A stretch of 49,254 nt of DNA, from assembly GCA_002633005.1 (NCBI GenBank), contig NMRA01000865.1, positions 16,749 through 66,002 on the forward strand. The letters are read 5' to 3'. Each line of letters begins with the position of its first letter. The first letter of the stretch is position 1. The notes below the pieces were generated by a model, which searched no databases, was not told where the DNA came from, and worked only from the letters and a program-made list of their open reading frames with translations. This stretch comes from Phoronis australis. Its lineage: Eukaryota > Phoronida > Phoronidae. The position numbers were made by a program, and so were the translations under genes. Below are positions 34,801 through 46,642 of the stretch, in pieces.

Positions 34801-35040
34801 ACGTGGCGGTGACCCCATTTACATCGCCATTTGAGAATACTCTACGCCAAAGGGTTCTTGAACGAGTACGTTTATGCGTGTTGAATTTGCTTTTTCACCA
34901 CGCACTTTTTGATTACTCAACGCGTAATATTAGTTATTCAACGTGCTGTGATGGTTCTGAAAAAGAACATCTTTCTAGGCGTGTACTATTGCGTATTCAA
35001 CCGAGTACTTTTAGCCAGTTCATATAATCCAATCACGTCA

Positions 35041-35165
35041 GCATGGGCGGATCCAGGATTTTGAGTTGGGGGGGGGGGGGTCAGGGCAGACTATTAGCCA
35101 GGATTTCCCCTCAGGCATTCGCATCCCCGAACTGCCAAATGGAATCTGGAATATTTTAGGGGGGC
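35041..35165. repeat. G-rich hAT-like repeat end
   Basis: It begins GGGCGGATCCAGGATTTT followed by a G run. It shares CCGAACTGCCAAATGGAA with the element at 32280-32480. Confidence 0.4.
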
Positions 35166-35479
35166 CACGACCAAAACTGTGATCATCGGTGTGCTCCACG
35201 AAGGCCACTTATGACGTTTCGTATTTGCTGCCTCCTCTCTGCGGCACGTCTCACCGTAAAACGTTGTCTTTGGTTGGACTTAAATAACCGGGTCAGCCTA
35301 CTGAACATGCAATACTGCGCATTGATTTAGCGACAGTACGCGTTGAATGGGAACAGAAAGATAATCGTTAATCGTTTACGAACTAGTTCAGCGCGTTGAA
35401 TAAGCAACACTACCTGTTGATTAAGCCATAGCATACATGATAAGAGCATTTCAACTCGCAGAAAGATAAACGTTTAAGA

Positions 35480-36050
35480 ACCCCTTGACGCTTCAAACTA
35501 TATAACTCACTTTACGACCTCACTGAGGATAGAAAAATCTTTTATCATTCAAAACTATAATACAAAAACTCATGGTTATTTTTCTTTTTTCTATCGAGGT
35601 ATTAAAACATGGAATCATCACCCAAAAATTTTAGAGCCACCAGTACGCCACTGAGGAATTTTCAATTAGTTCAGTGCACATCAGCTCACGGCTCTGTCAG
35701 TCAGTTGCGACATGATATCTGCCATACATTACAACTAATACCCGTACTCTCTTTGCAGGTAGCATGCAGAACCTCGCGTTTTGGCTCTGTGATTATTAAT
35801 GCTTGGAAATGTTTGTATATAATTTCATAGTGGAAATTAGCATTTGTGCTAATATCACTAACTTCATTTTGTTTAGATGAAAAAACGATTTTAGTTTAAC
35901 TAAACTTCTCTGTACTTTTCTTGTGGGAAACTGGCATTTCTGCTAACATTTATTGTTTGTAACCTCTATGATATTTGATATGAAATGAACTTTATTCTAT
36001 TCTATTCTATTCTATTCTATTCTATTCTATTATAGTCTATTCTGTTATAT
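35480..36050 (+). mobile_element. 3' end of a non-LTR retrotransposon (LINE), degenerate
   Basis: A plus-strand frame near 35565-35650 reads YFSFFYRGIKTWNHHP. This resembles the C-terminal end of jockey/CR1-type reverse transcriptases (FFPRTIxxWNSLP). A long untranslated tail follows, ending in an ATTCT tandem tract, the kind of 3' simple repeat many LINEs carry. It sits only in copy 2, so it inserted after the duplication. The call rests on a short match. Confidence 0.45.
35992..36050. repeat. (ATTCT)n microsatellite
   Basis: About eight perfect TTCTA units then degenerate ones, at the 3' end of the LINE remnant. Confidence 0.9.
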
Positions 36051-36059
36051 CGGATGTCA

Positions 36060-36690
36060 CAATTGGGTAACAGCAAAAAACAGGGTATGCTACAGATGTT
36101 ATCATCTGGAAAGTAATAAGTCTTGTTATTTGCCTAGGAGCCAGATATCTAGAGCTAGATTAAATTCCGGGCTTTCTTGTTTACAGTTGTTGAAAAATGA
36201 AGTTCTTGAATATTATAACATAGAATATGTAATTTACCATAAGAACTTGAATTATGAACAATTTAGAAAATGGATGGATTCTCGCAGAAGGACTACTTGT
36301 CTGGTAATGTGATAAATATTCATTTGGCTCTATGCGTTCCAGTGTGAATTGGGTGTGAATGTTCTGTTATGAAATACGCTTGAAGATTTACAACCTGCAT
36401 TCATAAATGTATATTATGTGTAACACATACCTTTGCTCTGTAATGTCATTGCTGTGAATGCAATAAACGTATTTAAAAACAAAACAACGAACTGACCAAC
36501 ACAGTGAGGAAAGTGAGGTCATAAATGTCTTGCCGGACGTTTCCCAACGGGCATGCATCAACGTGAAAAAGTAAATGTGATCTAATGTGCCTTTCTGTGG
36601 AAGGCCAATCTTAGTTCGTTGCAAGCCACTTATATGACCAATCACGTGAACAATATTAGAGCTGTCTAGACTCTGCATGTGCTGACGCAT
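36060..36690. other. Noncoding block B of duplication copy 2, last part
   Basis: Homology to copy 1 (from about 14815) resumes immediately after the microsatellite and runs to about 36690. No gene is seen. Confidence 0.5.
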
Positions 36691-36699
36691 TCAATTTTA

Positions 36700-39650
36700 T
36701 CGGGCGCTAGACCCGGGCTTAAGTGAAAAAATTCGTGCGGTGCCCGCGACCAACAAGTATTCGACTTCAGTGACCACTAAAGTCATTCCTATTGAATGAG
36801 ATACGTCTGCTGCCGAAAAATATTCCCTTTGTGACTCGCGAGGTTGGCTAGAGACAGGAAAAAATAATCTACTGTCTGTGCCCGGCAGGTGTGTAGTACC
36901 GTATGGTTGTTGAAAAGTGTGACGGAATTTCGTCGGAGTCAGAGAAAACTGAAAGTTAGGTGAAAATGAGACTTTAATCATACCACGTAATTGCTTGAAG
37001 CGTCACACGAGAAGTTTTCTTTTATGTTCTTGTACTTCACTATTCCAAGGTGAAGTTTACGCGCTTCCTGGTACGATAAATCCCAGTGTATTTATAGTAG
37101 TGCATGACGGCGACATCCCGTTGCTCCCAACTTGTTCGATTCTATAGCCCAACAACAAATTGGGAAGTTTACTCCCGTAGCCAATATTTTACACTACTGA
37201 TTAACTCCAATCTGGCATTTATGGTTGGAGGGCCTGCGCTCTTTTGTTCGAGAATTGCTCTAATCTCCGATCAGATCGTATGTAGACTGAGTGGGGTGGG
37301 CTGATAAAAATGAAAGTTAAGTTATAACATATTTGAGCTTAAACCAATAGCATTTCTGAATTCCTCGTAAAATGCTGATCATGTTCCGGTTTTGAATCAC
37401 CAAAATCGCCCAACTACAACAGAAGTTAAGATAATCTATTCTGTCCAAACGGACGCNGTACTTCACTATTCCAAGGTGAAGTTTACGCGCTTCCTGGTAC
37501 GATAAATCCCAGTGTATTTATAGTAGTGCATGACGGCGACATCCCGTTGCTCCCAACTTGTTCGATTCTATAGCCCAACAACAAGTTGGGAAGTTTACCC
37601 CCGTAGCCAATATCTTACACTACTGATTAACTCCAATCTGGCATTTATGGTTGGAGGGCCTGCGCTCTTTTGTTCGATAATTGCTCTAATCTCCGATCAG
37701 ATCGTATCTAGACTGAGTGGGGTGGGCTGATAAAAATGAAAGTTAAGTTATAACATATTTGAGCTTAAACCAATAGGATTTCTGAATTCCTCGTCAAATG
37801 CTGATCATGTTCCGGCTTTGAATCACCAAAATCGCCCAACTACAACAGAAGTTAAGATAATCTATTCTGTCCAAACGGACGCACTGGGTTTGACTGTGTT
37901 CATAAGCATTCGGTAATTGCGTGCAACCACCGTACGTTTCCTTTGAAGCCTGGGAGATAATTGGCCTGCTTGTTATCATACGGGACAAAAGACTGAGCTG
38001 GGCAGTTAACAAAAGAGCCAGATGTTATCGCACATTCAGCACCCCTCACGTCTGGAAAAGTTACTGAACGACAGAACGCTGTAATGGAATTCAAATTCCT
38101 ATGACAATACTTAGTTTTCAGCAAAATTCCCCCAGTATAATGGATAAAAATCAAAACAAGCCCTTTACTCTGACATTTCTTACTCAGAAAGGACTAAGGA
38201 TGCCACTTCCACGTTGTCAACTTGAGTCACGTGTCCTTTCCGAATTAGAGGTTTTATTAACCACAGTGAACTCTGAAGCGTTGACAAGGGTCTCAGATGG
38301 TTTCGATGTTCTAGTTCTTGTGACGGAAATTGAATCGTGTCACTATAAGGAATTTTATGAGGTTCTCATTTTGGCCTACTAAACTGGACGAAACGATATA
38401 GTCTATTACAAATATAGTACTATCACAATCCATTTACTTTTTGCTCAGTACAGGCAAGCAAATTTTTACCGCCAAATTTTGTTGAATGGCGTTTATATTA
38501 CAATACGAAACTCGCGCCATCCAATCGATCAACACTGAGTGCTGCTCAATACGTTTCCGGTTTGGACTTGTTTCAGTTACGAAAAATATGCACCTGAAAA
38601 TGGCAATGGACAATGTCGGGGTTACTGAAATAAGTTTAGAAAATTGTACCCCATGTGTTCTTAGAAGTGATCGTGACCGTTGTTGTTCCCAGGTAGCTTA
38701 CTGAACGCCACAAACAAGTGTTAAAAGATGCATTACGCCGGCTAAAGCAAGAATATCGAATTAGATGTTTTACTCTCATGAAATTGGGTCTCGTGCTACC
38801 GTTTCTGTAGGTAATGTGTGCCCCCGTCATTTTCGATTTTACTATTAAAAGGTTGGCCAAACCGAAGAATCTCCCTTTGGAGCGTTTTCTTCAAACGCTG
38901 ATGGCTTCGACGGTAATATCACGCTAGTGTGACGAATATACGAGACTGATTTGATGGAGAGTAAACGGCCGAATTCGGCTTTCGTTTCCAGCCAGTAAAA
39001 TGTACTGAAGATGTGAATTATGCTTAGCGGAAAGGCAAAGAAATTAAACACCAATTCTTATTGTCATAACACTTAACAGCTCTGTGGTCACGATTATTAC
39101 GACAATCACTAATAAAAAACATTGGACAAATTGCAGCGCCGGTTGCAACCTCTAGAGGTAATGTTGTATATAGTTTTACCTATACCCGTGAAATTAAATT
39201 CAAAAATGAAAAGTTTACCTTTGGAAAAGAATCCAATCCAATATTTTGTGTTACTGACCAAGCGCATTGTACTTGCCAATTGTGTCGCTCTTTACTGACT
39301 GTTCCGCTTTTTTTCCCGCTATCCCGCCACACACGTCTAAAGTGATATATTGTGATTACTATTGTAATTTCCCACTCGACATAGTCCTAATTCCCGTTCG
39401 ATTAAAAATAAAAAAACGGGACGTTTCATGTGTTTTTTTAGTACCCGCAATATCCCATTCCATTAAAACAAAAACCATCGTTGGCTGCTTTCGGGTGTTA
39501 CATAATCCGTTCGACAAAAAACGCTGCCGGAAGTTTTTTGAGTGTTACGTCGAACATTTCACCCTTGCGTTTAGGCATAGACCGATATGTACCGCTTTTT
39601 ATTCTCGAATGTTGACCGTGACAACTATGTAACAGGTGTTCAAAATAACA
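36700..39650. other. Copy-2-specific insertion of unknown nature
   Basis: Absent from copy 1. It contains a 425-bp direct duplication (37032-37456 and 37458-37882) and several unremarkable frames (36697-36981 minus, 38101-38382 plus, 39267-39632 plus). None matches a family I know, and none has visible splice partners. I could not find terminal repeats delimiting the insertion. Confidence 0.35.
37032..37882 (+). repeat. 425-bp direct duplication around a single N
   Basis: 37032-37456 and 37458-37882 are the same length and differ at only a handful of bases. The N at 37457 is the joint. As at 17342, this looks like two haplotypes of one contig end placed side by side rather than biology. Confidence 0.85.
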
Positions 39651-39659
39651 TTGTCTCTT

Positions 39660-40820
39660 TATTATTATTTTGAATATTGTGTTTCTTTTTATGTTACTAT
39701 TACTCCCTAAATTAATTGACATTAAACTTAATTAGTTCACTATTTAATTAGTTAATGACCAATTATTACATAGAGGGTTTCATTATTGCACACAGTTGTG
39801 AATAGTTTTGGTGACAATAAAAGTGACACTTTTCTCATTGGCAGTGTTGAAATTTGTATTTGTCCTAGTTACATGATGTTGGTATCGTATTAGAGCACCG
39901 GCGGTACTTGATCATGAGGATATATTTGAAAGAAATAGTTAACTTTTGAAATTATTGTTATATGTCTATATGGTTTTAAGTTGCGCCTACCAGCTAGGCA
40001 GTTGTAGTACACATTCATGGCCAGCTTTCCGAATCGCAGAATCAGATGATCATCCGTTTGACAATATTTGGATGTATTGGACCGCAACACATTCCAAAAG
40101 GTAGACGAAATTTGTTCGGAAAACTTTTTCGGTGATAGCAGTTCTAAAATTACTTCGTTTGTACCAAGCAAACACTCCAGCTAAGCCCATAGTAAGAAGT
40201 GACACCGGAACAAGCGAATTCGAACAAATCCCAAGCATGCGCGGCGCAACTCACCAGCACGAGGTCGACTGAAGCTGGCATTCAAGGTTTTCTGTTTTTT
40301 GGTTTCGCTTCGTTATAGGTTTTCAGTATTTTAACTCCAAAAAACCGAATTTCTGAGAAAAATTGTCTTCGGCGAAGCTGTCATTATCGCCCGAAAGATG
40401 TTGACAAAAATAGCAAATGGCGTGTGCTAGTATCACGAGCGTCGTTTTCAAGTCGATGATAGACCTTTCCAATGAGCTATATTTATCTCATGGTACCTTT
40501 CTTTGTGACAAAGAAGAAAATGACGTTTACTAGATTGTTTTTTTATTTAACAGGGACCACCATTTGAATAAAATGAAACATATAGCCAAACCAGTGGACG
40601 TTTCTGTTTCACTGTAAGTTCACAGGCACAAGCAAACTCGGCAGATTCATTGAACCTACTCCAACAGGTCACAAATTGGACATATCAGTATCGTGGTTGA
40701 ATATTTCAACTTCATATGCAAATGCTGTGTGAGTTCATGTCTTTTTATTCATTAAAATTTTGCATTTCAGGAAGAGACATTGGGGGTCTTGTAAAATAGA
40801 ACTACACAACGAGGCAAAAG
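39660..40820. other. Upstream flank and 5' UTR region of ZIP-B
   Basis: Homologous to about 15690-16907. The segment TTTGCATTTCAGGAAGAGAC (about 40757) conserves the putative 5'-UTR acceptor seen in the other ZIP copies. No additional gene is seen. Confidence 0.5.
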
Positions 40821-41963
40821 ATGGCTCTGGAAGTCTGGATAACAAAAGTCCTAATCCTGGTTGCGCTCTTCATTGTTACGTTCTGCTTCAGCTTGATACC
40901 CGTCAAGTTCATGAGCGTCATAAAAAACACAATCGACAACAACAAGCAGCATCGATATCAAACAGCAATCAGTTTTTGCTCTTGTTTCGCGGGTGGCGTA
41001 TTTCTTGCTACCTGTTTACTTGACTTGTTTCCCCATGTACGAGAGCAAATCAATGAAGCGTTTGATCAGTACCAAGTGGTGACGTCCTTTCCGTTTGCGG
41101 AATTCGTAATGGTGTTTGGACTGTTCCTAATATTACTCATTGAACAACTCGTCTTGTACGCAAAAGAGCGTAAGGACAATGCAAGAGCGAGTAAAGTGTC
41201 CCCAAAAAAGAGTTCCGTTATATCATTGTCGTATCGGTCTGACCGCGCTCTCTCCGTTGGTATCAGCGATCGACAAGTCATACTCCTCGACAGGCCTTCA
41301 CGCCCAGCCTCATCTGACGTAGATAAAGACTTAACTCAAGCTGAATCCCACACGAACGTTGTGATCTCAGAGGAACACCACCGCGGTCACCATGGCCACG
41401 GACATACCCATTTGCATGATGAGTTCTCAATTCACTATGATCTGAGTTCTCACAACGTTATTCGATCGATTCTGCTTCTGCTGGCCCTGTCGTTCCATTC
41501 TGTCTTCGAAGGACTTGCAGTTGGACTCCAAAAAACGTCAGAAAGTGTTGTAGATATTTTTGTTGGTCTGGTCATCCACAAATCAATCGTGGCTTTTAGT
41601 TTAGGCATCAATTTAGTGCAGAGCCGACTTAGCTTTTGGGCAACCATTCGGTCAAACTTAATATTTGCTGTTGCTTCTCCTATTGGAATAGGAATCGGCA
41701 TATTAGTTCTAGATGCAGCTAATTCAAAATCAACCAACTTGGCTAGTGGTATATTACAAGGTATTGCCTGCGGAACTTTTCTCTATGTTACGTTTTTCGA
41801 GATCCTGCCGCATGAGTTTAATAACGGGGAGCACAGGCTCCTCAAAGTTCTGTTCATAGTCTTAGGTTTTGGTGTAATGGTAGGTGTGATGTTTATACAT
41901 TCAGAGGCCGGTGACCACGAGCATCATCATGCCATTGATAACAAAACTACTGTTGGTTTCTAA
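40821..41963 (+). CDS. SLC39A1-like: ZIP-family zinc transporter (ZIP-B), SLC39A1/2/3-like
   Basis: Intronless coding region of 380 residues, paralogue of ZIP-A with the same eight-segment layout. It retains HSVFEGLAVGLQ (226-237) and HKSIVAFSLG (253-262), so metal transport should be intact. It differs in the cytosolic loop after segment 3, where a deletion of about 12 residues removes the EKEPLL dileucine motif. The His-rich run (about 186-199) is also shorter by six residues. Segments 1-3 show several conservative changes relative to ZIP-A, whereas the last 120 residues differ at only a few positions. The ATG is the same as in ZIP-A, with A at -3 and G at +4. Confidence 0.93.
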   Translation: MALEVWITKVLILVALFIVTFCFSLIPVKFMSVIKNTIDNNKQHRYQTAISFCSCFAGGVFLATCLLDLFPHVREQINEAFDQYQVVTSFPFAEFVMVFGLFLILLIEQLVLYAKERKDNARASKVSPKKSSVISLSYRSDRALSVGISDRQVILLDRPSRPASSDVDKDLTQAESHTNVVISEEHHRGHHGHGHTHLHDEFSIHYDLSSHNVIRSILLLLALSFHSVFEGLAVGLQKTSESVVDIFVGLVIHKSIVAFSLGINLVQSRLSFWATIRSNLIFAVASPIGIGIGILVLDAANSKSTNLASGILQGIACGTFLYVTFFEILPHEFNNGEHRLLKVLFIVLGFGVMVGVMFIHSEAGDHEHHHAIDNKTTVGF

Positions 41964-42469
41964 AACACTGGGTATTGATTTACAGTGTTAATTGGAAATT
42001 CCATTTGTGCCGGGTGTACAATTAGAAAACATTAATGAAATTTGAAAAACAAAATTATCGGAAAATATTTAATACATCAATTGTTAAATCTTATTTGCAG
42101 CTTTCAATGCATGCATGTCTCATCTTTATTTGCCTGACTGGGAAAATTGTCTTTAAAGAGGTGCGCAGAGAATTTGAATTTTTGAAAAATCTTTTTAACG
42201 TTAATTTTCTGTGAACTGTAAAAAGTTGCAATTTTAGTATACGATGATTTAACGCAATGTTAGGTCAGTACAACACATTTTAATGATATCTTTTATTTAG
42301 AAATTTTCGTCTGACAAATCGATGAAAGTTGAGTTAATGTGACAGATGTATGTGACGTACTTACGCTCTGAATTTCTAGTGTTAAACTGTTTGTTGTGAC
42401 TGAGATATCAATTCAGAATTATTCAAACTTCAGTATTCAAGCTATATTCGTTCAAAATTAAATTAGTGC

Positions 42470-42475
42470 AATAAA
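42470..42475 (+). promoter_or_regulatory. Polyadenylation signal of ZIP-B
   Basis: AATAAA about 510 bp after the stop, in the context TTAGTGCAATAAA shared with ZIP-A. Confidence 0.5.
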
Positions 42476-43449
42476 ACGCATATTCCTTTTTTATTAAAAA
42501 TATAAAACAATCTCCTAAAATCATAAAATTTGAAGATGTTAAACAATATGGATGAGAATGGGAGTGATTATTAACTTGTATTTGTCACCTGGCCTGATGT
42601 TGGTATAAGAAAACTGTTTTTTCGTTATGCAGAAAACAATTTCAAGACACTTAAAGTAGAGATCAAAACATAACTAATTGTTAATGTAATAAAATGCATT
42701 TTATTATTTGCCTTTTAAATTAGGACTCGCCTTAAGCTTGGACAGAGTTATTGTCTGGGCCATGCCGCTGATAGTTCTGATACATTCCCGTGTTAGTAAT
42801 AAATTTGTTGTTTCAAAAGTATTAGTTACAATGCTTCAGTATCTTTCTATAACATGATGACAGGTAGACAGTTGCTTCAGCACGGTTTAGTTGACAGCAT
42901 CGACTTATGGCACTCATATTTTGATTCAAGGCACAAATGCTGTCTTGGCTTGTTAAGGCAGCCATTTAGAAAAATGATCTCGGAATATGTGGAGATAATA
43001 AAATTATCAGATTCTAGTCCTTCTTAGTGAAGAACTTTTCATTCAGATTTTTTAACACATGTCTTCATTTCGATTTTAAAGAAAGGCGTTACATGCAATC
43101 GCATCACGGTTCACGCAGGTACAATAATGAATTTCTTGATCCACCATTCTATTTTTACAGATGATCCTAGCTTTGTCTCCAACAATTCACTTTTCTAAAT
43201 GCTTGCCCGTTTCAGAAGACTTTGTTGTACGGAGGTTTCAGATTTTGCTCCAAAAGTGTGAGGGTTGTCGAGGTAACCATCACTATTTTGCTCCAGAGAA
43301 TTCCATGGGAAAGTTGTGTGTGTGTTAGTAGGCCGAATCGGATTTTGGTATCCTTTTAAGACAGAAATATGGCCTCACTTTCTCATTCCACAGAACTTTG
43401 CTGAGTAAAGGTTTATCCAGAGTGACGTCTCCTGAAGCAGAGCCCTGTG

Positions 43450-43866
43450 CTCGGTTGCATGCTACAGTCCCAAACAGGGATTGAAATTAGTTCTCTAAAT
43501 CATTTCGTATTTGTTTCGTACTATACTCGCAATCGTAGTATATTTTCTATCATTTTACCTTTATTTTGAGCTCTTCTTTGACCAATGACATTTTCCAATG
43601 AAATAACTGAAAACTGAGCCCTTAATTCGGTTAAAATAACTAGGTACTCAAAATTAGTGCTTAAGTTCGGGGTTTTGTATAAAAAAAACTACTTATTTTC
43701 AATAATATTGAGAATTTAACGCAGAGTTTACTGTCAGTTTTATATCAAAGCCAAAAACTGACTTAGTAATGACACTCAAACAGCCTAAGAAAGGACAATC
43801 AGTGTTTTCACAAGCCCACAAATATGTTGTAGATTTAGGGACCTTATTTGTTTCATGCAACCGGCC
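43450..43866 (-). repeat. MITE family 2, full copy
   Basis: The left end CGGTTGCATGCTACAGTCCC and right end GGGACC...TTTCATGCAACCGG are inverted repeats. The interior matches 695-1132 in reverse orientation (for example AAGAAAGGACAATCAGTGTT). Confidence 0.65.
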
Positions 43867-46629
43867 ACTGGGATCTAAAATTTTGGTCAAAAGTACTGAG
43901 TGACAAGTTAAAAAAAGAATCGGAAATCATTTTGATTGAAAACGTTTGACTTAAGTGAACTTCTTAATTGTTTTGTGACGAACGAACGGCTTTACGATAT
44001 CCAGAATTTGACCTTCGACACCCAGAGGTCGACTATATGCTAAGTCAAATGATATTTTTGGATAGTTAAGCTTCGTGTGATTGTACAAATTTGAAAATAT
44101 AGTGATATACCCATAAATAACTTGTTTATAATAAAATTAATTAGCAACACACATAGAAACCAGAGTTATTTTCTAGGGTAAAAGTGATCCCTCAGACACC
44201 GATCCGTTTAGGAAAAAATGAAAGCTACCGGAAATTCAAATATGAGTCGCTCCCCTGCATCAACTTGGAACAATTCTATTTTCGCTTTACAAAAACTTAA
44301 TGTTGGGAAGCGAGTATTCTCCGACTGGTTACAAAACATTGCAAACTGTTGTTGAGAGTATTCTAAACACAATCGTTTTCTACATGATATCAAATTGAAG
44401 CAGCAGTATTTGGTTTAACGTTTTCAGGGCTTTTGTAAAATGTTTGACTTGTTATGGGACTTCAGTTTCATTCAAAACAATGCAATCCTCGGATTTTGGA
44501 CCAGCTGGTCACGTAAAACATGCCTTCCATGTTTGTGCAAGTGGACCTTACGGACGTTAGCAGTGAAAATCTCCCGTGTTGCATGCAAGCGAAAAACCAA
44601 TATCATTTAAGCACAACTTAGATATGTCATTACCTCTGTGTCTTCCTCAAACGCTGGAATGTTTACATCAAACATTATGCCATCAAGTTTCAGTCCAGTT
44701 GTTAAATGTTGTCAACTGTCTTCAAAGTGGTAGACAACCTGCTAAAGATGCATACTCATATGCTACTTCAGTCAGTCGAACGCGGTTGATTGTCTTGTAG
44801 CGAATAATGGACAGTGATTTGTAAAATAAATTGTGCAAAAATAAGTGAACCACCCAGTATTATTTCGCTGAGGCTGTGAAGTGTATCGCAAAGACTCTAC
44901 ATACAAAGGTGTATTGGTATTTTTGTCGGCACCAGAGAACACGCAACAATTCCAAAAGTTGGAGGTTAGACAAGATCCCGGCATTCACCACCTTTCAAAA
45001 CCCGTCAACAGAGCCTTAAGAGAGTTTTGTTCTATAGCAAGTGTCTTCAATATTTAGACCTGTTGTCATCATGCAGCATACCAATGAAAAACTTATATAT
45101 TTATTTAACAACATGTTTAACAAAGAAATTGTTAACCATTTATCTGCCTCTTCATATTCGGCATCCTGTTTATTGCTAAGGGCCACCATATTACCACTCA
45201 CTTCAGCCCTCGCCCGNATGTTTGTAAAAAATGAGCGAGCTCCAACCTATGAAAGTGGAAAAGTAAGCGATCTAAACAAAATGCGCTTTTATTCAGGTTT
45301 ACATTTTTTATCAACAGACCAGCCTACTTGAATCAGGGCAAGGGGAAAACATGTCTTAGACTGCCTAAAATCTTAGTGAGTTTATTGTAACATTGTTTGC
45401 TTGGTTTGCTGGGAGACCATTTGCTAACTCACCAAACAAGTACGTCGAGACTGAATTGTGAATAAATGAATTTATTTACCAAAATAACGAACACTTGGTG
45501 TAAAATAAGGTGAACAAAACAGGAACAAATATAAACTTTTAGTCTGTGATTTGGTACTGTGAGCAGGAAAATTTTTTTTAAACACTTTTCACTTTTGTTA
45601 AATTTCCTGGTACGAGTAAACACCGTCATAACAAGTTTGATGGATGACCAGTGATAATGTTACGCGCCTTATTGTTGATTCTCACTGCAGTGCACGAAGA
45701 CACCAGTTTTGGTAACTATTCAGTAGGCTATTTCCATTGGTCAGTTGCATGAAATGATATTCGCTGGACATTGTCAACAACATCACACATTCGCTGCTCT
45801 ATGGATTACCATTTGTAAATTTATAACAAGTTCATAGTTCAAGATTTAGTTAAATCACACTTTTTACTCAAGTTCCTATATTTAGCATTCAAAATCTTTT
45901 ATCGCAAGTTTCCAACATTTAAAATTTTTTTCTTACTCGGTTGAATAGGTGGTTGCGCTCCTCAAAGTTTGGTGTTGCAGCAATGTAAAGGTTACTAATG
46001 TCATTTGCTTGATTTTTGAGTCTATTCCGATTGAAAGAATGCTAGTTGTTGATTACGTGGGTCACCTTTTGATCCGTCGTGACTTTTCCGGGATTGCACG
46101 TGGAAAATTGAAACTTAGCAAGATATTCAGGTACCCTCCAGACATTTGAATTAGCAAAATAAGAAACTGGCCGACACTCACTTTGTACCTGATTCCTATA
46201 ATCTGGTGGATTTTGGCGGTCTGGATGCACTGTCTTCTAGATCACAGTAATCACCTGCACATGGTGGTTTTGGGGATGAAAACTCCTACTTTGGGATATT
46301 TTTGTTCATTTTTCAAGTAGTCGGCCCTTGCGGTAGTTGTAAAAGATGGTAAATTGATGTCGAAATCATATTCCATGGGCTAATTGTGCAAGGTTTTAAA
46401 AGTCTTTGGCTCAGTTCATTTTTACATATTTGGCACTTTTCGCTCCAAAACCACTACTTCCATGCCGATGCGAGATAAAAACCAATATTAGATTCAAAGC
46501 AAATTTCCTACGTACAATTTTAAAAAATATACATTTATTTTATTTTGCAATTCTGGCTTGTTGGAGTGCTACAAGAAATCGCCGCCGCTTTCTCAGTCGC
46601 TACTCAACAATGCACAAATGCAACAGGAG

Positions 46630-46642
46630 GCCGCCATCTTGA
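46630..46642 (+). promoter_or_regulatory. YY1-like motif GCCGCCATCTTGA
   Basis: An exact match to the YY1 core on the edge of the only clearly GC-rich patch in the right-hand region. It could mark a promoter, but no transcription unit is visible next to it. Confidence 0.3.

Larger units (their letters stand above)
32600..35040. other. Noncoding block B of duplication copy 2, first part
   Basis: Homologous to about 12190-14060. It contains two THAP-related fossils in opposite orientation, listed separately, and no intact gene. Confidence 0.45.
23079..45045 (+). repeat. Second copy of the segmental duplication (partner about 6704-21816)
   Basis: Collinear homology starts at CAAGGTGAGG (23079, matching 6704 at the exon 5 donor site). 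It can be followed through the TIR last exon, block A, the THAP fossil, block B, the ZIP gene and its 3' flank to GCAAGTGTC (45045, matching 21816). Copy 2 is longer because of an internal tandem duplication (23337-24194 and 24195-24984) and insertions at about 29000-32600, 35480-36050 and 36700-39650. Copy 1 has its own extra stretch at about 10546-11145. Confidence 0.85.
41964..45045. other. 3' UTR and downstream flank of ZIP-B
   Basis: Homologous to 19127-21816. It contains the complete MITE family 2 copy and a further member of the locus repeat (about 44290-44770). No gene is supported. Confidence 0.5.

Noticed and set aside
37104-37730. Two near-identical 66-codon frames (37104-37304 and 37530-37730) as a tandem gene pair
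   Set aside because: They are the same sequence counted twice across the single-N joint, and the frame has no recognisable domain.
39267-39632. A 121-codon plus-strand frame
   Set aside because: Composition looks random, no family is recognised, and it lies in an unassigned insertion.
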